64,000 nt of DNA from Acanthaster planci. Its lineage: Eukaryota > Echinodermata > Asteroidea > Valvatida > Acanthasteridae. The notes beneath the pieces were generated by a model that saw only the letters and a program-made list of their open reading frames with translations, was not told the DNA's origin and did no database searches. A program made the position numbers and the translations under genes. The stretch is from contig NW_019091619.1 in assembly GCF_001949145.1 (NCBI RefSeq), positions 273,379 through 337,378 on the forward strand. The letters are read 5' to 3'. Below, in pieces: positions 44,545 through 55,800 of this stretch (positions within the stretch are counted from its first letter, which is position 1; the number at the start of each line of letters is the position of its first letter).

Positions 44545-46554
44545 AATGTCGTGTCATTCACATAATACCATGAAAGAGTTCAGATGTGTATACAGGTTTC
44601 CCACATTGGTGCGCATACATTTCAAAATAATAGAAGAGAAGAAAAAGAGGCGGTGTCGGGGAGAACATTTAATGTTGCCCCATGCATATTCATGACGGAT
44701 CGCCGAACTCTCATGGTACATTCACGGTGACGCGCCAGCCGTTATTTTTGCTGTTTGGCAAGCGCACACGCGATCGTTCACGCGAGTAAATACGCATGCG
44801 TTTTACTGTCGCTTAGTCTGGATACCAGACCCCATAATTGAGACTACCCGGCGAATCGAGGTTCCGGTATAACCCAATGCCACTTGACCAGGAGTGGAGG
44901 ATTTCCTCCAGTTTTCCGGAAATGGCCGAAATTTTCCGAAGTCGTCCCGTCTACATTCTGCATGTTCGGTTGGTGCCATTGATGTTCGGTTATTCCCGGT
45001 GGGGTAGGTGGGCTTGTTGAACGTAAACCGTCAAGAATCATGCAGTGGCAATTAACAACAAAGTTACAAACATCTTACTTGTTGATGGGTGTGTGCGTGG
45101 AAGAAATGCTGCTGTACAAGAATTGATCAACTAAAAGAATTTCGAAAATGCTGATGTAGGATTTTGAATTTTCTGAGATTTTTTCAAGTGCGCCTCATTA
45201 GGGAACACTCAGCTGAATTTGAACCCACCGCGTACAGGAATGCAATCGAAAATATCCAGGCTTTTAACTTGTGACCTCTGACCCTTGCGTCATACCAATT
45301 TTATATCTGTTGGTGATGCCTGACCTAAGATTCTTTATCTAGGGTCGTCAAGGAATCTGAACAATAAACTGTTGAGAAATGACAGGTACATTTTGGCAGG
45401 ATTCTATTTGAGTTCGAAAAGGGACATATTCGACTATGTAATGGTGACATTTTGCCGTGCCATTTTTGTATCTCTGAATTACGATATTAAACTTAAGGCC
45501 AATGAGGCATATGAATTAACTAAAATGACAACATTAAGTTTCAATCAAATCAACATAAAATGTTCCGCGGGTTACCGTGTGGGAAAACTGAATGGGCTGT
45601 GCGCCTTTTGCGATGGCAATGGGGTAAACTATCGTCCATTACATTTGGGATGTCATTTTCTGTTGTTGAAATTCCATCAACTAGGGATTGATCGTTTCTG
45701 TTGAGTTTATTTCAGTATTTTCCTGTTTGTATTTTTCGGGCAGACATGTCTGGCCAGTGATGGATCAACCATTCACAAGAAAAAAGAAGCAGTTGCCACG
45801 CATTTGTTGCGACGTTGGGGTGACCCAAAAAAGATATGGGGCGTATCTTTTGTGAGGATTTCCCTTTGAAAATATCAAATTATTCAGCAGTTGAAAGCAA
45901 ACGAATTTTTTGTTATGTCAAATGAAAATGTTTTCCCATCAATGAAACAGGGAGGCAAGTGCCGCCCGGCCGGCTGTTGCCGCCCCTGGATCTGTTACCG
46001 TAGTGTTGAATCATCAACAATAAACATTCATTATACACCTTATAGCTTTCATACTGATAACCGAGGAAAACAATGGGCCCAAACACGGTTTTGATCGTTT
46101 TCATTATCGAAAATTTAGGAAATTAAGATTATAAATGAAACTAAATCAGCATCAAGCCTTTAGCTCACTGTATTCCAACCTAAAAAAACTGCCTTGTGGA
46201 ATCTGCGCTCCAGGACATGGGAAAAAATGTGGGGAGGGAAAATCTAAAAGTTATGTGGTGTTGACCAAGCATTCAGGCGCACGGACTCCTGAAATTCGCA
46301 AGGAATCGCAGTTACTGGCTTCCATATAGGACTCTTCTGGGATCTCGGGGTTCCCGGCCCATCACACTTCCTCCCTGCCCATTCATTTAACTTCAAAAAG
46401 AGTTCGAGCGACCATGCAAGCCCCTAAGCCCTGGCCGCCGAGACGGCCATACGTCTCGAACCTGTACTAAGGCGCTCACCTGGACTTCGCGGACAGTGCC
46501 AGCAGAAGAGCTTACCCCGTGGGCTAAGGTACTGTTGGTAGTTGGCGGGGGTAA

Positions 46555-47180
46555 ATTAAATGCACGCATCAATATGAGAGAGTTCCCGGACCACACGTAC
46601 GTCCGGACACGTCTGAGGGTGCACCCTGGCAAAAAAAGGCCAAAATTAATCCGCCGAGCTCATTAATAAAAGTTATAAACTCAAAATATTCTATATTAGT
46701 GAGTCCTGAGAGCCATGAAATCGAGGAATTGGAGAAATATGGCACTGAACCTCCAACCCGGACTTTGGTCTTGCAATTATGAGCAATTTGGGTGAAGTTG
46801 GGTCCGAAAGTGGCACTATATATTTGGCCGTTTTTCAGAAGATCACTTTTCCTTTCAATTTTATGGGTTTTAGCCACGATTTGTTTTTATTCGCCTTTCC
46901 TCGAAGATAGCTCCAAAGTAGTAAAACTACTCGCCCAGCTGTGATTGTCGCCGCCCGCCTCTATCCAAATATGCCCGCAATCAGTAGGGCTTTAGCGAAA
47001 GAAATAACCCGAACTGGAAACTGCCAGTCCCAAATTTGGGACTTATAGAAATGTTTCTGCGATCCCTCCTGATTATGGCATGTCTTATTGTAAGAACCCG
47101 TGGGATCACAAAATATTCATGAGCTCGCGCGCAGAAATACAACCATTTCGCGAAATGCACCCTCAACAGTATCATGCAGG
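46555..47180. repeat. Dispersed repeat, copy 2, joining family A to Gypsy LTR sequence
   Basis: 46555-46835 matches 11180-11475. 46835-47180 matches 61750-62090, which lies inside the LTR of the Gypsy element at the right end (shared text CTGATTATGGCATGTCTTAT and GAGCTCGCGCGCAGAAATAC). It is best explained as a solo or truncated LTR. No coding part is attached. Confidence 0.8.
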
Positions 47181-48979
47181 CCATTTTATTTAGTGAATCG
47201 GGAACCGAACAGTTCTGCTAAATAACATGTTTTATTTTGTGGTGAATCTGATGTGTGATTTATTTCTTCAGATACCGTATGAATGAAGATCTTCTAGACA
47301 TACCAATCACTCAAGCAATTTGCATATTAGTTCACCACTAACATACTAATAACTCATGTTGAAATCCACCCCAATCAGAGCTACTGAAACCGCACGTTGT
47401 TTTGAAAAGGACACCTAACAGCCGTAGACAGGCCTATGAGCCATCTCTTACCTGCACGTAAGCCCTGCCCCATCCACATTAAACTACCTAGGAGTATACT
47501 CGGGTGCAACCACCCTTAACGTCTTTACTAGACACAATTTTCTGCAATTTTATACTCTACTTCAATACATGAAAACCTTTTTACACTTGTTTTGGTTAAA
47601 TGCACTGAAAAGTGCATGCTTTCAAAATATTATTTTTTTTAATCCCTGTATTTCCGACCGACTGATGGCGCCGTTGCTGTGAAATCATCGGGGGGGGGGC
47701 ATAGTTCGGTGCATAGGTGTTTCTCAGTGTTTAAACGGTGAACCCAGAATTTATTAACTGAAACCATTTCTGAGAGAGGGATTGATGCTTTCTTATTGCT
47801 ATGCACAAAAAACAACGAATCAACAAAGAAGAGAAAACTGAGTCCAGCAAAATGTACAAAAGTGCAGGACTTTTCTGTGTACAAACTAATGTAACATTGA
47901 GGCTTCTTCCTGACATGACGTCATAGTTTGCTGGTGCATATGGAAATTACTCATTAGCATAAAACCCCAAAAGGCGTTAAATACTCTTCGATGAGGTTAA
48001 CTGAGACACAAAGGTGAATTTTGATGGTTTGTAATCACAAAACTGATTTCAGCTCCCTTTAAGGTCCAAAAAGTTAACTGGGCCAGGAGATTGGTTAGAA
48101 ACAACTGTGCATGACATTTAGGCACCGGACCAGCAGTTAATTGCGATTGATTCCTAGTGATAAGACAGTCCAAAACACAAGACCAAACACAGTATAGGAC
48201 TTTTGGAGGTTCGCCTGGGCATCTTTTGAGCTCAAGATCAGCAGCGATTGCACACCCTGGAAATACGATTCTCAATTGACAAACACATGAAATTTCAGGT
48301 TGACAGAACACAGCATTGTGAGAAAATTAAAAAAAACACACACACAAAACATTACATGTAGTGTTTCCTTCTTACCTTGGGGGTCGCAGTCAAATCAGCA
48401 AATAAAAATTTTCTTGAACTCAATATCCCAATAACCAATCCAACAATGTTCTCACAAAATACACACAGCATTCAAACCGACTTCATCACAACTATTGTCC
48501 CTGATTTGTTTCCCAATCTTAAAACTAACTCACATTATCTAGTAATGTAAAAAAAATCGTTTGGATGTATCCTGGACCATCTTTCATACAGATTTCTAAT
48601 CCGTCATTTTTTCACCTATTGCTCTTGTTAAACAACATTAATAAATCAGTCTTCATAAGCGTATGTAATTACTAATAGACCCTGTATTTATGAACAATGC
48701 ATCCCCACCAATAATAAAACAATTAAAAAAACCATACAACCGTTGATGTCCACTCCAACCCCCCGAACTTTGCACAGAGCAATTGCAATGATGCAATGAC
48801 AAGTTTCGCAGAAAAACTTCCCCTATCATACACTGCAAATGCTTGCACATAACAAAATTAAACTCGGTTCAGTATGTTTATTATACTTGCACATCCACCC
48901 AAAATAACAATTTCACAACATTCTTTCCGTCTAGCTCTAATGCTCTTACAAATTAATAACGAAAAAGGTAGAATTTAAA
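47181..48979. other. Intergenic DNA, nothing recognised
   Basis: Open frames of 60-104 codons on the minus strand (for example 47997-48311) show no family resemblance. An AC-rich run sits near 48335. The 5' part of the following LINE may begin here. Confidence 0.55.
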
Positions 48980-50756
48980 ACAACTGAAAAATAATCAACA
49001 ACACACTCAATAATTCACAGCCCCAAGTTAATAGGAATAACACTGATGACGTTACTGCCAGTAATCCACATCTCATTGAAAATCATATCAACCAATATTT
49101 CACAAACGTCGGTAAAATCTTTTTAACCAAATCCCCTCTGATGGTTTTAATTTTAAGGACTATTTATTAAATCCTAACCCAAGTTCCAGTTTCTTAAGTC
49201 TAGTTACTGAGAAAGAAGTTGTTGACATTGTAAACAACAAAAGGAGAGCAGGCTTTGATTTAATTAATAGCTCATTACTGAGTAAGTGATCCAGGCACTC
49301 TCCAAACCTTCAACATTTATCATCAATGTGTCCATCTCTACAGGTGTTGTACCAGATGACATGAAGATTGCCAGGACCACTCCTATCTTTGAGAGTGGTA
49401 ACCCTGGTCTAGTTAACAATTACAGACCTTTCTCTGGTTTAATTTTTGTCTCTTAAATATTAGAACATATAAAATATAAACGTATTATTCATTTTTAGAT
49501 GATCAAAACATAATTACTGATGCCCAGTTTGGATTCCAGGATTGTTATTCAACTTCACATGCTATTGCTCAATTATTGATAAGATCACAAATAAATTGGA
49601 TACATCTTGTGCTACTATTGGTTTACTCTGGGACCTCTCCAAGGCTTTTGATACGGTTAATCACGATATTCTCTTGTCCAAACTTGACCATTATGGTATC
49701 TGAGGAACAGCCTTGGAGTGGTTTATTAAATCGTCAGCAGTTTGTATCTATCAATGGTATTCAGTCTCAATCCAGTACAATCTCTTGTGGAGTTCCACAG
49801 GGATCCATTTTGGAACCACTTTTATTTTCGTCTTATATTAACAATTTTGATCAATCTTCTGATCTGTTTTCTTTTATTCTATTTGCTGATGACAGGAACT
49901 TATTTTGTAGTCATCTTGATATTAATACACTTTACGAAAATATTAATTTTGAGCTTCAGAAAATCTCTAATTGGATCAAAGCTAACAGACTATCCCTTAA
50001 TATTCAAAAGGCAAGTTTTAGATTTAAATTATTCACCAATAAACAATATTGTAATTTTTCATATTTTTATTGACAATACACAAATTTTGTAAAATTTGAT
50101 TATGTGAAATTTCTAGGTTTATATGTAGATGAGAAACTCTCATAGATAAAGCACATTACTAATTTCTGTGCAGTTTTTTCGAGAAACATTGGTGTTATAC
50201 GTAAACTGAAAATATTCTTCCTTCCGGGGATATTGCACATACTTTATAATACCCTAAAATACCTTACTTCAAATATGGAAAATTAGTTTAGGGCAATTGC
50301 GGAGTTGCTCAAACAAACATAATACTTAAATTACAGAAAATGTCATAAGAATAATGAACTGTACCACCTACCTCGATCACAGTAGTCCTCTTTTTTTATA
50401 ATTGGAAAGCACTTAAATTGGATAATATTCTCTTCACCTCGGGACCTTCATGCATCAATTATGTAATAAAATGTTACCCGAATCTTTTCATGCTATGTTT
50501 ATAAGCAACGATGAAGTGCATGATCACTTCACTAGACAGTGTACTTAGTTTCATCAATCTTTTGCTCTAACCACTGCTACTCAAAATACAGTTAGGCACG
50601 AGGGTCCCAAAATATGGAATTCCCTCGAAGTTTGTATAAATGTATACAGAATCTTCGATTATTCAAAAGAACTTGAAGGCAGAATAACTCTCTATTTATG
50701 TAGACTTTAATTAGGAAGGAAGGAAGGAAGGAAGGAAGGAAGGAAGGAAGGAAGGT
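48980..50756 (+). mobile_element. CR1/L2-like LINE remnant with reverse transcriptase
   Basis: A decayed reverse transcriptase can be followed over several frames: an upstream HLIENHINQYFTNV stretch, LWDLSKAFDTVNHDILLSKL, CGVPQGSILEPLLF, FADDRNLFCS in place of FADD-type catalytic text, and NRLSLNIQK. A C-terminal GPKIWNSL-type motif lies near 50605. Stops and shifts are frequent, so it is inactive. It ends in a (GGAA)n run. Confidence 0.85.
50713..50755. repeat. (GGAA)n microsatellite
   Basis: About ten uninterrupted copies of AGGA/GGAA at the 3' end of the LINE remnant. Confidence 0.95.
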
Positions 50757-50919
50757 TGAAATTGCAACAGATGAAGATAGCACACAATACCATTGTCAGA
50801 AGAACCGAATACTTCGATCACTGAATACAACTGATCTGAATCAACTTGAAATGATACTTTCACAAGCCCTCAGCATCACATACATTAACAAATAGTACAA
50901 ATTAATTGCTCTTGCACAT

Positions 50920-52690
50920 CGATGTGTATGGTTGCTAAGGCATTACTTTCTATTCCTTTATTGGAGCAGTTACAGCTCCACCACACGGCTGCAGGCAAGC
51001 ACTGTCTATCTGTCTCGTGTGTTGGACTGGCCGTGTTCCGAACACTTATCAGAACATCAGCCAATTCTGAGCCCACCATCTGGTCAGTTATTCAAGAGTT
51101 GTCTGGAAAGCCCGAACTACAAGTGTCAGAAGTGGAATTGGCTGGCAAACTAAACCGAAACAAGGTGAACAGCAGTGCTTTCGTTTAAGTGTGCTACAGG
51201 TCATGGCACCTAACCCGACCAACATCGGTGTGAAGTTCAGCGCAGGGGACCAACCCGTGCAGCTAACACTGCATAAAACAGGCTCCTTTTGACGACACTA
51301 TAGGTAAGGTACGCAGAGGCTAGAGGTCTTTCCTGAGCAAATGAATGGTGGCGAGATCATCATGTTAGTGGACAGGATGGTACACTAACAGCTGATGGAT
51401 GGGAAACCGAAATTAAGTCTTCAGTGTCATCGTAGCAAAGACGTCCACTACCCGACCTTCTGGTCGAGCTCCTGCGTGGTGCTGGCCCCAGAACGCAAAA
51501 TACTAACATGGGCAAGGAAGACACAACAGGCCGCTCACTGCCCATTGACGAATTTGTGGAAACAATTAGACATTTATTTTGATCGATAAGCAGCGCTACC
51601 ACACCAAAGGGTGTATAGTGCCTCTTGGAAGTTGGGCTCTCTGAAGGGCAGTTCAAGAGTTGGGGCCAAGGCTTTGCTCAACAATGGACAGCAGAGAAGG
51701 TGCGTGTATGCCTATATGAAAAACTCGTTTGGGGAGGAAGTAACCAGCGGTATACGCTTCAGCGCCGACTGCTTGACCGCCGACAGCTGCCGGGAGAAAG
51801 TGTGCAAGATTTCCCTGTGGCACTTCAACGCCGTTTCCCTTACCAACAAAAGGAAAACTACCAAGATCCAGACCGCATGTTGAAAGAGCAATCTTTTGAT
51901 GGCCTTAAGGGGAACGGTTGCAACACTCATGCCGTGACCTCCTTGACCGCTGTCTAGCTATGACCTTTGTAGAGCTTATACAAAGAACTGCAATAAAGAG
52001 AGCTGGGGGAGGGTGAAAACCGGTTGCCGGAACAATGGGCAAAATATCATCAATGACAGTCGAGGATAGTTCCCTAACCCAGATAAAAGAGGTGGACAAA
52101 CTGCAGCGAGTGATTGAAGTCCTTGCCCTGAAGTCTACTCTACCACAGCCACACCTTGGCCCAGAACTGGGCTCACTGGAGTTGAACTGGAGCATAATTA
52201 TAAGTAGCCTATGCAAGTGGCATGGCTTTATTAACTGCAGGGCCCCCTACAATTTAAGAGGGCCGGGGCATTTTGCCTGCAACTGTTCCCTTCCCCGTCC
52301 AAGACAGTAAGAGAAGCAAAGCCAGTCCTATACGTCTACTGCCAGCAATTTGACACAAAAAAACTCAGCAAGAAAACCAGTACCTTTGTTGTCGGGAGCC
52401 AGTCAACTGGAGTGGAGTAGAATGGCTGTAATTTCTTGACAAAGCAGTTTCCAACTGCAACTTACTCCGTCAGTGCTGTGTTCGTTTCACGAAATTTCAT
52501 GCATGTTGTCCAGCCTACTTGATACAGGTTCAATGGTTCCCACCGTGTCTGAGTTGTACTACAACCAGTATTTGATATGAAGACAATTCCAGAGTAGGCT
52601 GCTTTCGGCAGATTGGTCAGACACACCATACACTGGCTGTTTTAAGGCAAACGTGAGGGCATTTATTGGGACCAACATACCTGCAAGACT
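50920..52690 (+). mobile_element. Broken Ty3/Gypsy fragment: gag and start of protease
   Basis: A gag-like helical region is open at 51625-51957 (RRLLDRRQLPGESVQDFPVA). A CCHC-like zinc knuckle is at about 52230-52290 (FINCRAPYNLRGPGHFACNC). A retropepsin start with LLDTGSMVPTVSELYY is at about 52505-52570 in another frame. Stops and frame changes make it inactive. It ends at about 52690, where the last exon of the asparaginase gene begins on the other strand. No LTRs were identified. Confidence 0.75.
52662..52667 (-). promoter_or_regulatory. ASRGL1: Candidate polyadenylation signal AATAAA for the ASRGL1-like gene
   Basis: AATAAA on the minus strand, 23 bp after the stop codon. It lies antisense within the protease fragment of the neighbouring Gypsy piece. 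Confidence 0.45.
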
Positions 52691-52856
52691 TATACTTGTT
52701 TTCGACCATTCTGAACCGATGCCCAGATCATGCCATTTGTATTGAAGTAGTGCCCAAAGTCCCCACTTTTGCTCACGGCAATTGCGCCCCCTAGTGAATC
52801 CACTCGGTCCTTCATAACGGTCAGAGCTTTCTTTACTGCGTCTTGCGGTGACAAAC
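52690..52856 (-). CDS. ASRGL1: ASRGL1-like last exon
   Basis: The acceptor is TCCCTTTGCAG. It encodes [20 protein letters not shown], then [18 protein letters not shown] and ends NGRKQV with TAA. LGG-IAV-K-GD is the conserved C-terminal strand of the family. Confidence 0.88.
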
Positions 52857-55800
52857 CTGCAAAGGGAGAAAACAATTAACTCTTCACTGAATAAAATTAT
52901 GTAAATGAAATGGGACGATTTTGTTAGAGTAACGGTTTTAATACAGAAATTAGCTGGTCAACATTGGCAAATTTATTACCAGACAACACACAAAAGCAAA
53001 CGTTGAAACGACTTGACTTTTGACATAGCTTTTGAATTGCGAGTTAATTTATCTTTGACCACTTCAAAACAACTTGTCACGTGACTTCGATACTATATCC
53101 AAATTACTTAACCGCTTACTCAAATTACTTAACAGAACGCCATTTTACCCACTGTTCGTAAATCGGTAAGCCCCACCATCACATGGGTGTTGGTATACTT
53201 TTCACAAATGATGAGCACAACTTCTCAAGGTGTTTACATTTATATTCTAAGCTTGCTTGAAAACTATTCATCCAAGCCAACTTCCCTCTGTTCCACAGAG
53301 TTAGGTCATACAAACTAAAACGAGAGACTTTCACAGCAACACAAAAAAGACGTGGAAATGGTAACCATTAAATTAAGGAAAGATGTCTGTTTTCCTGCAA
53401 TAACTGTTTAAACTAAAAGCTGCTTTAAAGGACACGAAGACACTTTCCCCTATACACCACTATAACTGCCTACGTTGACTATCAAAAGAATGATGGGTAT
53501 CGATCTTGACATGCAAGTGTACCTTTTCTGAGATCTTTTTGAGAAACAATCACAACACCATTCCCTGACACACTCACCACAATATCTGGGCATGTTTCCA
53601 CAAATGTCTGAAAACTCAATAGAGGACATAAGAGACCACTTTTAAAAGTGAAAGACTGATTGTTAACTTCCTGGCCCAGGCACTGTTGTGTAAATAATCT
53701 ATTAGATTGTACACAAGGGGCCACTTAGCACACAGTCCTATGGGAGTTGGCTGGAGGCTTGCTGGAGGCTGGCTGGATTTTTGAAATATTTTTCTGGCTA
53801 GGGGATGCCTTGGCTATAAAGTGACTAAACCAGGTTTTTCAGCACGAACTGGGGTAGGATATGATAAATAGTTGTTGCAATTGGAAAAAAAATTACACGT
53901 TAATTAGCTCCAGTGGCCTCTCTAAAGAGGTCACTCCCTCTACGCAGGGTTTTAAGCATATTAACATGACAAACTATGGCTTTCTCTTCGATCTGGGCTA
54001 CTGATAATGTAATTGACATCGTTGAGTTTCTTTTTTACACAGTATTGCCCACTGAATTTTGCTTTAAGGGGCTCGCCAGGGAGAGGCAACAGCACACTGA
54101 AGTTCAAGCACTGTTTCGCCAGGTTTGAAGACGCGGACCTCAGACTTCTTGTCGGTTCTAGTCTTCATTGCTCGCTTAGACGCATTGGGGTGTTCTTGTG
54201 CCACGGAACATACTTTGGAGAGCCTCTCCTTGAAGTTTGAAACATAGTCGAGCAGATTGGTTTCGTCGTCCTCTGCCAGAAACCCCTGTTTGATGAGTTT
54301 CAAAGGCCCCCTCACCTCAGTGACCGTATACCAGCTCAAACGTTGTGAACCCAGTTGACTCGTTCGATAAGTCCCTAGTTGCAAACAGTGGCAGTCTTCT
54401 GGAAAATTGCAGTAAGCTGTGATCATACTCTTGAGGGTTTGGTGATACCTGTCTAGAGCTCCTTGAGACTGCGAGTGATATGCAGATGTTTTAACCTGCT
54501 TAATTCCCAACTCAGTGGCGCTAGCAGGACTTGCTGAAGTACACCTGGCATGAAGTTAGACCCTTGATCGGACTGCACTTCTTGCGATAAGCCATATATT
54601 GTGAAGAACTACATAAGAGCCTCGACAACTACCTTGGCTGTAGTTTTCCTCTGTGGAATAGCCTCAGGAAATCTAGTTGACGAATCCATTATGGTCAACA
54701 AAAACTGATGCCCAGACTTCTTCCGCGGCAGAGGACCAACACAATCCACTAGGACTCTGGAAAATGGCTCATCAAATACAGGAATTGGTATCGGTGCAGC
54801 CTTGATTGGTGGTTGAGGCTTTCCCCACCTGACATGTTTCTCGATGAAATTCACCACATCTTGGTGAAGATTTGGCAAATAAAAGTGCACCTTGAATCCA
54901 GCTTAAGTCTTCCTGATGCCAAGATGACCAACAATATGATTTACAGTACTCCATTCTTCATCAACTGGTCTTCGGGTAGGTCTCCATTTACTCGTTAACA
55001 TGCCCGGACCTGACGTAGTAGCATTCCGGAACCCCCTTGGCTTCTTTCTCAGAACACGCTGTCTGGGCGAGCCTACTCAATTCTGGGTCCGCTTTCTGCT
55101 TAGCAGTGAGTGATATCGGCTAAACTTAGCATCTTGAGACGCTCCCTCATCTTCTTTCAGCCAGCCAAGCACCAGAGTTCTCCTCTATCGGCACTGACTC
55201 TGCAACCTCCTTTTCCATCCGTTCCATCTGATATTTTGTCACTCCACAGTCAGGGAAAGCTTTCGGAATCTTCTCCTCCAAAGACAGAATTGCTGGCTCC
55301 TCGATGGGATTATTATAGACAATATAGGGATGGCGACACTTTACCTCCCACCACGTCGTTTCCCAGCAAAAACTCAACACCTTTTATCAGCAGACTAGGA
55401 ACAACTCCAACAACCAGAGGACCAGTGAACATGTCACATTTCAGATTAATTCTGAGCTATGGGACAGGCATAAAATTACCNNNNNNNNNNNNNNNNNNNN
55501 NNNNNNNNNNNNNNNNNNNNNNNNNNNNNNNNNNNNNNNNNNNNNNNNNNNNNNNNNNNNNNNNNNNNNNNNNNNNNNNNNNNNNNNNNNNNNNNNNNNN
55601 NNNNNNNNNNNNNNNNNNNNNNNNNNNNNNNNNNNNNNNNNNNNNNNNNNNNNNNNNNNNNNNNNNNNNNNNNNNNNNNNNNNNNNNNNNNNNNNNNNNN
55701 NNNNNNNNNNNNNNNNNNNNNNNNNNNNNNNNNNNNNNNNNNGTCATACCTTGAAACAACATCTTCGTATTTAACGAATTTTCTGGAGACAATGACAACA

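Larger units (their letters stand above)
42621..46359. other. Intergenic DNA with an assembly gap
   Basis: No recognised gene. There is one possible start exon at 43329-43400, a CpG-rich patch at about 44690-45010 and an unrecognised 110-codon frame at 45372-45704. The gap at 43879-44544 interrupts the region. Confidence 0.5.

Noticed and set aside
43623-44573. 316-codon and similar long frames
   Set aside because: Almost entirely undetermined bases; the same holds for the frames over 10643-11068 and 55110-55754.
45372-45704. 110-codon frame with several cysteines
   Set aside because: No recognised domain and no supporting splice sites; probably chance.
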